Positions 50,524 to 59,318 of a stretch of DNA of 63,669 bases are shown here, piece after piece (the stretch's first letter is position 1; each line of letters opens with the position of its first letter). The notes beneath the pieces were generated by a model. It was not told the DNA's origin, ran no database searches, and saw nothing but the letters and a program-made list of their open reading frames with translations. The DNA lies in contig CAZYBU010000017.1 of the NCBI GenBank assembly GCA_964645775.1, positions 1 to 63,669 on the forward strand, given 5' to 3'. The position numbers were made by a program, and so were the translations under genes. The DNA is from CAZYBU01 sp964645775. Lineage in GTDB: Bacteria; Spirochaetota; UBA4802; UBA5550.

Positions 50524-51977
50524 CCGCGTACTATCTCCTGGATGGCGTGACGGCCGCTCAGAGCAGCCTGGGGGACACCCCCTCCCGGCATGACCCAGTG
50601 TCCGGCCAGGACAAGGTTTCGTACACCCGGAACCTTTTTGGGAAGCATCATGGGCGTTCCCGGTTCCGCTCCCCAGGCAATAATTGAACCTTCCTGGTTA
50701 TCGGTATATCTATAAAAGGTAAGAGGCGTGGCGACATCAACCATGTCAACGGTGTTTCCGAATCCGGGAAAGTATCTCTCCAGGCCGGACAGAACGACTT
50801 TAGATATTTTTTCCTTCTCTTTTTTGTATCTTTCCGTTCCCTGACGGCTCAGGCCCCTCCACCAGGAAAAGTCCGTTGGGAATATGACCTTCACCTGGCA
50901 CCTCCCTTCAGGAGAGAGCTGAGGGGCGAAACTGTAGATATGGGCCAGGAGAAAGTCATGTTCACGGTCACAGATCCGCAGGGCCGGTTCCATCTCCAGC
51001 TGAAGGCCGCAGGCTGAAGAGGGATAATCAGAAAAGTCATGGGAAGTCCCCAGGGTAACGTGAACCAGGGGAGGAGTGACCGCGCAGTCCGGTTCCTGGT
51101 AAATATCTCCGGAAAGGAGCTTCTTCACGGTCCAGGGAGAGGCGGCCGCCAGGACCACGGCATCCCCTTCCAGTATCTCACCGTTTTCCAGTTCAACTCC
51201 CATAACCCTCTTCTTTTCCAGGACGAGCCCCGTTACCCGGCAACTGTACCGTATCTCCCCTCCCAGTTCTTTGAACTTCTTTTCAAGCAGGCGACTGAAA
51301 CCCAGGGAGTTGCACCCAGGGTATCCAGCCACTCCCCTTCGCATCCAGTCAAAAAGGAGCAGAATATAAAGCATAGTATATTCGGGATACCAGAGTCGTT
51401 CGAAAGCTACCCGAAGCTTTTTTGATCTGAAACCTGATGCGAAGTCTTCAATTGAAGTATTCATCCATTTCATGATGGGAATGAGATAGGGGAGGGACTG
51501 ACGTGCCGCCTTAAAGAGATTGACCGGGCCTTTTGAAATATCAAGAGGCGGCGCGAACCCGGAAAGTGACCGGACGGCCCGGGTGAATGTCCGGATATGG
51601 GAAGCATCTTCCGGCGATACCTCTGTCAGTATCTTTTCAAGTTCATCCAGGTCTCCCGGCATGCGAAACTCCGTTCCATCCGCGAAACGGTAGTGGAAAA
51701 AATCGCTGTGATAGAAAAAGTCCTTATCGGGGTCCAGTTCATCGAAGACTCCGAGTTCCCTCCACATTTCATGGAGAGAGGTTCCCTCTCCTGTCCCCAC
51801 CACGAAGTGAACACAGCCGTCTATGGTATAACCTTTCCTCTTCCAGGCCGTACAGAGCCCTCCGGGCAGGGTATGCTGTTCCAGGATCGTAGCCTCCAAT
51901 CCGGCCCTGCGGGCGTAGATACCGGCTGACAGTCCTGCGATTCCTCCTCCCACTATGATAACACCCGCATTTTTCAT
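50520..51977 (-). CDS. CrtI/phytoene desaturase-like FAD oxidoreductase
   Basis: About 485 residues. Start at ATG 51977, where AAGGA lies 8 bases upstream; the TTG at 51995 is in frame. The FAD Rossmann motif GVIIVGGGIAGLSAGIYARR is followed by LEQHTLPGGLCTAW, the RxGxxxDxG-like KGYTIDGCVHFVVG, and the C-terminal VLAGHWVMPGGGVPQAALSG typical of the carotenoid desaturase/CrtISO family. No other carotenoid genes are nearby. It may act on a polyene or another lipid; substrate unknown. Confidence 0.88.
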   Translation of the reverse strand: MKNAGVIIVGGGIAGLSAGIYARRAGLEATILEQHTLPGGLCTAWKRKGYTIDGCVHFVVGTGEGTSLHEMWRELGVFDELDPDKDFFYHSDFFHYRFADGTEFRMPGDLDELEKILTEVSPEDASHIRTFTRAVRSLSGFAPPLDISKGPVNLFKAARQSLPYLIPIMKWMNTSIEDFASGFRSKKLRVAFERLWYPEYTMLYILLLFDWMRRGVAGYPGCNSLGFSRLLEKKFKELGGEIRYSCRVTGLVLEKKRVMGVELENGEILEGDAVVLAAASPWTVKKLLSGDIYQEPDCAVTPPLVHVTLGTSHDFSDYPSSACGLQLEMEPALRICDREHDFLLAHIYSFAPQLSPEGRCQVKVIFPTDFSWWRGLSRQGTERYKKEKEKISKVVLSGLERYFPGFGNTVDMVDVATPLTFYRYTDNQEGSIIAWGAEPGTPMMLPKKVPGVRNLVLAGHWVMPGGGVPQAALSGRHAIQEIVRG

Positions 51978-52109
51978 CACAACAATCCTTATCAAACCAG
52001 TATTTCTTCCTGAGCTTTCTTTACAATATAAAACTCTAATATTCTTTCAGCGCCAACGCGGTTTTCAAGCATCTTTGACTTCACGGTATTGATTTCTTAT
52101 CACGCTATT

Positions 52110-52922
52110 ATGAGCCTCAAAAACCAGGACATATCTGAAATATTCAACGAAATGGCGGACCTCCTCGACATCCAGGGAGCTAATCCCTTCCGGGTACGAT
52201 CATACCAAAACGCCTCCCGTACAGTAAAGGACCTTTCCCATGATCTGAAAGATCTTATTGATGAGGATAAAGATCTTTCAGAGTTACCTGATATCGGTCC
52301 AAGTATTGCCGAAAAGATAGTTGAAATATTGAAGACCGGCAGGCTTCAACAGCTGCAAGAACTGCGGGAAGAGATAGGTCCCGAACTCTCCGAATTGCTG
52401 CATCTTGAGAACCTGGGACCCCGGCGTGTCGCCCAGCTTAACCGGGAACTGGGAATCTCATCTCTTAACGAACTGGAAGAGAAGGCCCGAGATGGGTCCA
52501 TTGCGTCACTGGAAGGTTTCGGGAAAAAGACCGAACAGAATAAAATCAATTAAAAGGAGGTGAGTGACCATCTTAACAAATGTTGGCTGAGGAATTTTGT
52601 TTTCCCAGGGTGGGGGAAAAGTACTTTCCAACACCGGGGGAAATTTCCTTGCCTTTTACAGATAATAAAACACGCAGCTGAGAGCGGGGTGGCTCTGGAA
52701 CTGAATTCAAACCCGCAACGGCTGGACCTGCCGGATACCTGGTGTCGCGCGGCGAAAGACCTTGGAGCGAAGGTGATCATAACCACGGACGCTCACAGTA
52801 CCGACAATCTTTCCTTTATCCGTTACGGTGTGGAGACGGGCAGGAGGGGATGGCTTGAAACCAGAGATGTTCTCAATACCCTTTCCCTGAATAAGCTTAA
52901 TAAAGCCCTTTCCAGACATTAG
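52110..52922 (+). pseudogene. polX: PolX (family X DNA polymerase) pseudogene with internal deletion
   Basis: The N-terminal part (52110 to about 52544) encodes the PolX helix-hairpin-helix region: FNEMADLLDIQGANPFRVRSY, LPDIGPSIAEKIVEIL, LENLGPRRVAQL and GFGKKTEQN, then a stop at 52551. The C-terminal end of the PHP domain resumes around 52650: GVALELNSNPQRLDLPDTW, IITTDAHSTDNL, YGVETGRRGWL. The polymerase palm/fingers and most of the PHP domain are missing (about 1 kb compared with a typical PolX of about 570 residues). A scar of about 105 bp joins the two pieces and encodes nothing I recognise. The gene cannot make a polymerase. Confidence 0.85.
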
Positions 52923-52933
52923 TTTGGGTTCTG

Positions 52934-54430
52934 TTAGACCCGATAGAGAACATCCATATAGAGGTCAAGAATGTCCGATACGATTTCCCGGTCCGGGAGG
53001 GTAGCAGCCATCCCGTAAACAGGAGCCATCGTTCCCTCCTCATCTGGATGATCCCGTACATATTGAATCGCATTCCTGAGATCCCGGATGAAACGTGTCC
53101 TTACCCCTTTTACGGTGTGCCTTCGAGTCAGGCATATATGAACGGCCGGCGGCCTGTGCAGACCGTTCAGGCTCCATCCTCTCCTGGACATCTGTTCCAT
53201 AATTCGGTAGATATCCAGCTCATCTGATGTAAAGGCTATGTTCCATAAAGGATTTCCCATGATCCGGATTTCCGGTATTTCTAAAATCTTTTTCTTTATG
53301 TAATCCGCGGTCTCCAGAATTTCACGGGTCGAAGCCAGGTATTCCTCCTCCCCTGTCGATATAATGGCGGCCCAGCATGCGGCAGACAAGCCTCCGGGCC
53401 GGCTGCCGGCAAGGGTCGGCGAAAAATATAGTCCACCCGGCCAGTCTGTGCTTTTAAAGAACTGGTAATGACGCAGGTCATGGTTCCGGTAGAGGATCAC
53501 GGAAGTACCCTTGGAGGCGAAACCGTACTTGTGGGTATCTACGGAAATCGACGTTACACCGGGAAGCGAAAAATCAAAGGATGGCACATCCCGTCCCAGC
53601 TTTTTCACCCAGGGCAGAATAAATCCTCCCAGACAGGCGTCCGTGTGAAATCCGATCTCCCGTTTTCGTGCAAGCTCAGACATCTCCTCTATTGGGTCAA
53701 TGATACCATGGGGGAAGGATGGGGCGGATCCGATCAGGACCACGGTATTGCGGGAGAGGGCGGATTTCACAGCTTTCAAATCAGCTTTGTATTCATTCGT
53801 TACCGGAACCTTTTTCAGCTTCATTTTGAAAAAATCAGCCGCTTTCTCAAAGGCAGCGTGAGCCGTTTCCGGGATGACGATCTCCGGCCTTCGGATACCC
53901 TTTTTATGACGACCCCAATCCCGGTAGGTCTTCATGGCCAGGAGGATGCTTTCCGTTCCGCCCGAAGAAACGGTCCCGCAGACCTGCTCCCTTTCCCCTT
54001 CATTCAGGGTGTCCCTGCCCAGCATGGAAGCTGCCATGGAAACGATCTCCGCCTCGAACTTCACGGTGCTGGGCCAGAGGTCTGCGTGGAGGGGATTGGA
54101 CTGTGACTGGAGCGCGTATACTTTGTTCAAAAAATCGATATGAGCAGGATCTCCATGATAAACCGCGCCCGAAGCGCCTCCCTTTTCCCATCCGGGCTGT
54201 TCCCGTTCAAGGTAACGTTTCATCTCGGTAATTATTTTTTTTCGTGATAATCCCTTCTCCGGGATACGGCTACAGATTAACCCTTCATCCCGGTACGGTT
54301 TTAACGATTCTTCAAGCTGAGGGATAATGGACTCGTATTCTTTTTCAATTTTCCTGTGAACCGCGGGAAGCTTCTTGATTACACGAAAGATTATCCTCAG
54401 CAGTGAATCCTTTATTCTGTTATTTTTCAT
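52934..54430 (-). CDS. Sphingosine-1-phosphate lyase-like PLP decarboxylase-family enzyme
   Basis: The 498-residue fold-type I PLP enzyme follows the sphingosine-1-phosphate lyase branch of the group II decarboxylase family. Motifs: NPLHADLWPSTVKFEAEIV, SSGGTESILLAMKTYRDW, GSAPSFPHGIIDPIEE, FHTDACLGGFILPW, VDTHKYGFASKGTS (PLP lysine Lys301), and PVYGMAATLPDR near the end. In eukaryotes and some bacteria such enzymes split long-chain base phosphates into ethanolamine phosphate and an aldehyde. Homologues with this motif set exist in bacterial pathogens. It overlaps the FGGY kinase gene by 11 bp, so a kinase-lyase pair is possible. Confidence 0.85.
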   Translation of the reverse strand: MKNNRIKDSLLRIIFRVIKKLPAVHRKIEKEYESIIPQLEESLKPYRDEGLICSRIPEKGLSRKKIITEMKRYLEREQPGWEKGGASGAVYHGDPAHIDFLNKVYALQSQSNPLHADLWPSTVKFEAEIVSMAASMLGRDTLNEGEREQVCGTVSSGGTESILLAMKTYRDWGRHKKGIRRPEIVIPETAHAAFEKAADFFKMKLKKVPVTNEYKADLKAVKSALSRNTVVLIGSAPSFPHGIIDPIEEMSELARKREIGFHTDACLGGFILPWVKKLGRDVPSFDFSLPGVTSISVDTHKYGFASKGTSVILYRNHDLRHYQFFKSTDWPGGLYFSPTLAGSRPGGLSAACWAAIISTGEEEYLASTREILETADYIKKKILEIPEIRIMGNPLWNIAFTSDELDIYRIMEQMSRRGWSLNGLHRPPAVHICLTRRHTVKGVRTRFIRDLRNAIQYVRDHPDEEGTMAPVYGMAATLPDREIVSDILDLYMDVLYRV

Positions 54431-56006
54431 TGTGTTTAAACCTGTTCAATCGATGGAATATCTTTTTGTTCACCCGGTGAAGTTCCCTGAATTCCCGGTA
54501 AAGCTCATCATAGAGGGACCTGTTCTCACTCACCGGGTGATACGTCTCACTGACCTTAACGGCCCCCGCTATATCATCAATCGTAATATGGCCAAGGGCC
54601 AGGGAACCGAGCAGGGCCGCTCCCCGGGAATTAGCAAGGATCGGGTCTTTTACCTGCTCAATGGAAACATTAAGCACGTCGGCATAGATCTGGCTCCAAA
54701 CGTCCGAGTTCGCACCCCCTCCCACGAACCTGAGGGACGAGAATTTTTTACCGCTAAATGACTCCACAGCTTCCATGAGCCACCTGCTGTTATAGGCTAC
54801 ACCTTCATAAATCGCCCTGATCATATGTCCCCTGTTCGTAGAGAGAGACTGGTTGAAAAAGATACCTCTAAGCATGTGATCTTCCACAGGCTGACGCTCG
54901 CCGTAGAGCCAGGGGCAGAAGATGAGCCGATCGCTTCCGGCTGGGATACCTTCCACAATCTCATCAAATATTTTAAAGACATCCGGCTTATCTTTCTCCT
55001 GGAGAAGCTGATCCTGGTGATAGATAATATTATCCCTGAGATAATTCAGGCAGGCGCCCGCGCTCTCCTGCTCATTCATAATAAGGTACCGCCCGGGTAT
55101 TCCTGACGGTACGGATGCGATACTGTTAAAAATATCCGTCTTTTTAAAAGGGACATGTGCCACGAGCCAGGAGGAAGTCCCCACATACACATGACCCTCA
55201 TTCATCTCCACGGCCCCGGAACCGATAGCCGCAGAATGGACGTCCGGAGTTCCACTTACAATGGGAATTCCTGCGGGAAGTCCCATCTCCTGCGCGCTTT
55301 TTTCCGTAAGACCTCCCACGATAGTCGTGGATTTAACAAGGGGAGGAAGTTTTCTCCGATCTATCATACCATACCGGACCAGGAGGGGATGGTACCGGAT
55401 ATTGTTAATATCCCGGTTATCTGTATTAAAATGAAGAAAGACCGAGTCCCCGGAAGCCGTAACATTCCCGGAAAGCCTGGATGCTATATAATCCTTCGGT
55501 TCCAGGAAAAAGGCGGTCTTCTCGTAAATCTCCGGTTCCTCAAACCGAATGAAAAGCATATGAGCCGCCGGATCCTTGCCGGCGCCTCCCGGAATACCAC
55601 CGTTTATCCTGAGATAATGGAAAAGTTTCCAGATATTGTAGCCGCTGATCGTGGGAGGAGTGGCAAAGTGTTTCTCCAGGTAAGGTTTACCCCGGGAATC
55701 CATCCAGATGATCGCCTTCCGAATATGCATCCCCTTATCATCAACGGCAACGGTTCCGGACCACTGGGTGGTTGGTACGATAGCGTCGATGCGTCCGGGA
55801 TCAATTCCCGATTCTGAGAGGACCGCCCTGCTTGTCTGGCAGATTGTATCCCACCACTGGCCCGGGTCCTGCTCAGCGCCGCCTCCCGGTATCAAATCAA
55901 CGGTATTGGGCTGAAAGGCGTGAGCCACGTATTCGCCCCGGAGGGTAAAAAGAGAAACCTTCGGTCCCGATGTTCCCAAATCGATGGTTAAAATCAGGTC
56001 CTTCAT
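54420..56006 (-). CDS. FGGY-family carbohydrate kinase (xylulokinase-like)
   Basis: The 528-residue kinase has the ASKHA fold: ILTIDLGTSGPKVSLF (phosphate 1), IWMDSRGKP, IVSGTPDVHSAAIGSGAV, and the FGGY_C signature region RFVGGGANSDVWSQIYADVL with NSRGAALLGSLALGH. Length and motif order match xylulokinases and related FGGY kinases. The substrate sugar or polyol cannot be assigned. No transporter, isomerase or regulator of a sugar operon is adjacent; the overlapping partner is the lyase-like enzyme, which favours a less usual substrate. Confidence 0.88.
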   Translation of the reverse strand: MKDLILTIDLGTSGPKVSLFTLRGEYVAHAFQPNTVDLIPGGGAEQDPGQWWDTICQTSRAVLSESGIDPGRIDAIVPTTQWSGTVAVDDKGMHIRKAIIWMDSRGKPYLEKHFATPPTISGYNIWKLFHYLRINGGIPGGAGKDPAAHMLFIRFEEPEIYEKTAFFLEPKDYIASRLSGNVTASGDSVFLHFNTDNRDINNIRYHPLLVRYGMIDRRKLPPLVKSTTIVGGLTEKSAQEMGLPAGIPIVSGTPDVHSAAIGSGAVEMNEGHVYVGTSSWLVAHVPFKKTDIFNSIASVPSGIPGRYLIMNEQESAGACLNYLRDNIIYHQDQLLQEKDKPDVFKIFDEIVEGIPAGSDRLIFCPWLYGERQPVEDHMLRGIFFNQSLSTNRGHMIRAIYEGVAYNSRWLMEAVESFSGKKFSSLRFVGGGANSDVWSQIYADVLNVSIEQVKDPILANSRGAALLGSLALGHITIDDIAGAVKVSETYHPVSENRSLYDELYREFRELHRVNKKIFHRLNRFKHNEK

Positions 56007-56163
56007 GACGAATACCTCCTGCGGGAAATCCCCTATTTACTCCCATAAACAACAAAACGGCAAGCGGAAAACCGGAGACACTATCATGGGGTTCTTCGTT
56101 TAACTGGAATATTATTGTGGATTTTTTTTTAATCCTGTATGCCTTATTTTCCCGGACACCGTC

Positions 56164-56391
56164 ATGAATGTAAAATGACTGATATACTATTTTTCCGGAA
56201 CAGGCAACGCGGAGCACGCGGCCCGATGGGTAGTCGAAGCCGCCCACAGGTTTGTTCTGGCGAAGACCTTTTACGCGTACCGGGACTGTACACTGCGCAG
56301 GGTCAGTATAAGACAGTGCCCGGTACAGGCCATCATCGAAGTGGACGACCATCGCTTCTGGAACAGGTACAGGGTCACCAGGAGAAAGTGA
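56164..56391 (+). pseudogene. Remnant of an EFR1-like flavodoxin/ferredoxin gene
   Basis: After an ATG and an in-frame TGA (56176-56178) the frame continues with LIYYFSGTGNAEHAARWVV, which is the N-terminal flavodoxin segment of EFR1-type flavodoxin-ferredoxin proteins (YYFSGTGN phosphate loop). It jumps to a ferredoxin-like tail with CTLRR, VSIRQCPVQAI and FWNRYR, then TGA at 56389. Most of the flavodoxin and several expected cluster cysteines are gone or changed to Arg/Ser. A deletion plus point mutations explains this. The 408-bp gap between the kinase and glycosyltransferase genes holds only this and no other gene. Confidence 0.55.
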
Positions 56392-56414
56392 TATAGAATA
56401 TCTATCTTTGATCC

Positions 56415-57326
56415 TTACTTCTTCTTCGCCGGCAAATTCTTCAACATCTTCCCAATTGATTTAAAGGTCTTCTCTCCCTCTTTTTTCATGAAGGTGTTGG
56501 TCTCTTTCAGGGCCTCGCCGGGGTTCATGAATTTATTTCTGATGGAACGATAATCCCGCTCCAGCTTGATAAGTATCGAATCGATTTTTCTCAGTCTTTC
56601 CGAAAGCTCGTCGCTCTTCTTCTCATCAAAATTGTCGAAATCGTATTCAATCTCTTCCCCGCGAATCTCTCCCTTCAATAGCCGGTGCATAAATATCTGG
56701 ATACCCTTGTTCGCGTATCCGAAGCGTCCCTCCTTGCGGAACCTCCGAACGCTTACATTAATATAGACCGATTCAAGATATTCCAGAGGCCGAAATTTCG
56801 AAGCACGGTTTACAAAATCCGCGTCTTCGGCAACCCGAATGGTCTCATCAAATCCGCCCACCCGGTCAAACAACCGCTTAGTTACAAAGATATTAAAGCC
56901 AAAGGCGGATGGATTAATTTTAAGGTTAAGCTGGATACCGGTATTCATAATGTTATGAATCACCTTGTCCAGGGTCAGGTTCGACAGGGGACGTATCTCG
57001 CAGGTGGCCAGGTCTATATACCGCTCCTCCAGCTCGTTACGGGCGCTTTCCAGGAAATCTTTTGGAAGTTTGACGTCCGCGTCCAGGAAGAAGAGAAAAC
57101 GGCCAGAAGCATGTTCCGCTCCCCGGTTTCGTCCCGGTCCCGGCATACCACCCTTAATCACGCGGGCACCGTATTCCTCTGCGATTTCAACGGTCCTGTC
57201 AGTCGATCCCGCGTCCGATACGATCACCTCGTAGTCAGTGAATTTCTGCTGCTTGATGCTCTCAAGCAGTTTCGGCAGAAGTTCTTCTTCATTCAATGCT
57301 GGTATGATAATACTGATTACAGGCAT
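56415..57326 (-). CDS. Glycosyltransferase family 2
   Basis: The 303-residue enzyme has a GT-A fold: IISIIIPALNEEELLPKLL-like start, VSDAGSTDRTVEIAEEYGA, the DxD metal motif in FLFFLDADVKLPKDFL, and VGGFDETIRVAEDADFVNR as acceptor region. The last 75 residues form a basic coiled-coil without membrane segments. It would transfer a sugar from a nucleotide sugar to a polysaccharide or lipid. No capsule or O-antigen cluster surrounds it. It starts divergently from the next gene (32-bp gap). Confidence 0.9.
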   Translation of the reverse strand: MPVISIIIPALNEEELLPKLLESIKQQKFTDYEVIVSDAGSTDRTVEIAEEYGARVIKGGMPGPGRNRGAEHASGRFLFFLDADVKLPKDFLESARNELEERYIDLATCEIRPLSNLTLDKVIHNIMNTGIQLNLKINPSAFGFNIFVTKRLFDRVGGFDETIRVAEDADFVNRASKFRPLEYLESVYINVSVRRFRKEGRFGYANKGIQIFMHRLLKGEIRGEEIEYDFDNFDEKKSDELSERLRKIDSILIKLERDYRSIRNKFMNPGEALKETNTFMKKEGEKTFKSIGKMLKNLPAKKK

Positions 57327-57357
57327 AAAGATTACCTTTCCGACTTCAGATTATTCG

Positions 57358-57858
57358 ATGGATCAGGATTCAAAATCTCCTCCATTAATCAACCAAAGAA
57401 TACACAAGGAAATTACGTTTGACCAGAACTTTTGTCTGTATCATCATAGCTGCATGAAAGAAACCTGGGTACAAAATATCCTTAAGGCCATTGAGAGCCA
57501 GTGCAGTGAAGAGCAGGCCAGGAAGATCATGACGAATTGTGGTGAGCACTGTCCTTTCTCTCATATGCCGGATGAGGAATTACTCGAGCTGAAAGAGCAA
57601 TCATCGAGCGAAAAGGAGCTCCTGGACCTTCTCACCGAATACTGGCGGCTCCACCGTGATGGAGAGAAGTATTACATTATATTCGACCAGTGTTTCTGCC
57701 CCATGGTTATGGAAAACACATCCTCCGTCCTATGCTTCTGTACCCTGGGAAGCCTGAAGAAAAAATTCAAACTCGCCCTTGACCGTGACGTGGATATAAC
57801 CATGGAGACGACTATTCTCCGCGGAGACCCGCGATGTCGTTTCCAGATTCATGTATGA
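57358..57858 (+). CDS. Cysteine-rich DUF6144-like protein
   Basis: The protein (about 166 residues) has clustered cysteines: CSEEQARKIMTNCGEHC, then DQCFCPMVMEN and SVLCFCTLGSL, and a C-terminal RGDPRCRFQIHV. This pattern resembles the DUF6144 group and related cysteine-rich small proteins with a V4R-like ending. The cysteines could bind zinc or a cluster. ATG 57358 is used; MKETW at about 57454 is a later option. It is divergent from the glycosyltransferase; the nitroreductase follows 80 bp later. Confidence 0.6.
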   Translation: MDQDSKSPPLINQRIHKEITFDQNFCLYHHSCMKETWVQNILKAIESQCSEEQARKIMTNCGEHCPFSHMPDEELLELKEQSSSEKELLDLLTEYWRLHRDGEKYYIIFDQCFCPMVMENTSSVLCFCTLGSLKKKFKLALDRDVDITMETTILRGDPRCRFQIHV

Positions 57859-57938
57859 TACTCTCATTAAATGTCCCCCTAAACTGTTTGACATACCCCT
57901 GTTTTAAAGACAATTTACAGGGAGGAGGCACGATAACC

Positions 57939-58451
57939 ATGAATGACGAACTCTTCCAACTGATCATGGAACGGAGATCCATCCGGACCTTTAAAGACGA
58001 GCGGATCCGGGAAGACGAAATAAACCGGATTCTCGACGCGGGAAGCTGGGCTCCCTCAGGACTGAACAATCAACCCTGGCGCTTTTGCGTGATCCAATCC
58101 GGGGAGACTCAGGAAAAAATCGCCGAATGCACCAGATATTCCCGCACTGTCGAGGAGGCCCCGGTTCTTATCGTGGTACTCTATCATCTGCCTTCCGGGT
58201 ATCACCGGGAGAAAGACTACATGAGTATCGGAGCCTGCGTTCAGAACATGCTTCTTCAGATTCACGCCATGGGACTGGGAGCAGTATGGCTCGGTCAGAT
58301 ACTGAACCAGGCTAATGACGTTATGAAGATACTCGACTTGACGGATGATTACGAGTTGGCCGCGGTAATCGCCCTGGGGTACAGCGACGAAAACCCGATA
58401 AAGGGCAGAAAATCCCTTCAGGAGCTGATTGTATACAATGATTCACCATAG
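57939..58451 (+). CDS. Nitroreductase-family FMN protein
   Basis: About 170 residues. The ATG at 57939 follows GGGAGGAGG by about 10 bases. Family markers are MERRSIRTFKDERI (FMN phosphate contact), ILDAGSWAPSGLNNQPWRF, SIGACVQNMLLQIHAMGLGAVWLG and VIALGYSDE. Length fits the single-domain nitroreductases, which reduce nitro compounds or other acceptors with NAD(P)H; the physiological substrate is unknown. The following gene starts 14 bp before its stop, so they are coupled. Confidence 0.9.
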   Translation: MNDELFQLIMERRSIRTFKDERIREDEINRILDAGSWAPSGLNNQPWRFCVIQSGETQEKIAECTRYSRTVEEAPVLIVVLYHLPSGYHREKDYMSIGACVQNMLLQIHAMGLGAVWLGQILNQANDVMKILDLTDDYELAAVIALGYSDENPIKGRKSLQELIVYNDSP

Positions 58452-59310
58452 AAGCAGGATACCCCTTCTCTTTGCCCTTGTATTATTTCTGGTATTCCCT
58501 CTCGTTGGGCAGGACTACACATTTGACTTCAGGGTAAACTCTCCTTCCATAACCGAATCGGGAAACAAATACGCTGTCAAATTCACCGGTACCTACAGGG
58601 GAATGGACCTCTCTCTCTTCAGTGACGAAAAAGTTCATCTCCCGGTTCACAGGTACAGAATACAGGGTCCCCTGCCCGAACGAAAGCTGAAAGAATCCAA
58701 CCTGCTTTTTGCCGGTATCCGTTTCGATCTTAATAATGATGGCGACTACAATGATGCTTTTACTCTTAAACCAGAAGGTAACACAGTAAAGATTGGTGGG
58801 AGAGACTTCCCTCTGGTGGATACCGGCCGTTCCCAGGGACTCATGGAATTTCGGGCCTTTCCGGGCAGAGATGAACTTCAATGGATGAAACTCGCAGAGA
58901 ATGGACCGGTATTGCTTGTGGAATCCTATGATATCTACCGGGAACAGGCCATCCTGCTCCTCTCAAAACGTAATTTATCCATGCCTGTCATTGAGTCGAC
59001 GAACCCGTCCCTCATGATCTCCTGTATTACTGAAACCGACAGTTACGGAGAGGAACCTCCTGTCAGGTTCGAAGGTCATGAAACACGGTACACCTTCACA
59101 AACATTTCCCACCTGGAAGGCCAGGCCGATTCCTGGGCCGTTCGCTCCTGGTGTCTGGTTCCCCTATCCATTGAAAGTGGCGGATCCTTTTCCGTAAACG
59201 TCACACTTACAGGAGTAAAGCCTCCCTTTATTATGAAAGGCTCATCCATTATTTCCATTCAGCAAAGCGTGGCCCTGGTCTCACGGCCCGGCTCAAAGGA
59301 GATGAAATAG
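58438..59310 (+). CDS. Secreted hypothetical protein
   Basis: About 290 residues with an N-terminal signal peptide (FALVLFLVFPLVGQ). The mature part looks beta-rich, with an EF-hand-like loop DLNNDGDYNDAF. I do not recognise the family. The ATG 58438 lies inside the nitroreductase gene; AGGAG is 13 bases upstream, while a TTG at 58429 would place it 4 bases away. The convergent ychF gene begins its stop 8 bp later. Confidence 0.7.
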   Translation: MIHHRSRIPLLFALVLFLVFPLVGQDYTFDFRVNSPSITESGNKYAVKFTGTYRGMDLSLFSDEKVHLPVHRYRIQGPLPERKLKESNLLFAGIRFDLNNDGDYNDAFTLKPEGNTVKIGGRDFPLVDTGRSQGLMEFRAFPGRDELQWMKLAENGPVLLVESYDIYREQAILLLSKRNLSMPVIESTNPSLMISCITETDSYGEEPPVRFEGHETRYTFTNISHLEGQADSWAVRSWCLVPLSIESGGSFSVNVTLTGVKPPFIMKGSSIISIQQSVALVSRPGSKEMK

Positions 59311-59318
59311 TCCGATCT

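Noticed and set aside
56164..56391. Selenoprotein with TGA read as Sec
   Set aside because: Further decay (lost cysteines, deletion) is visible downstream and the TGA lies before the flavodoxin loop, not at an active site.
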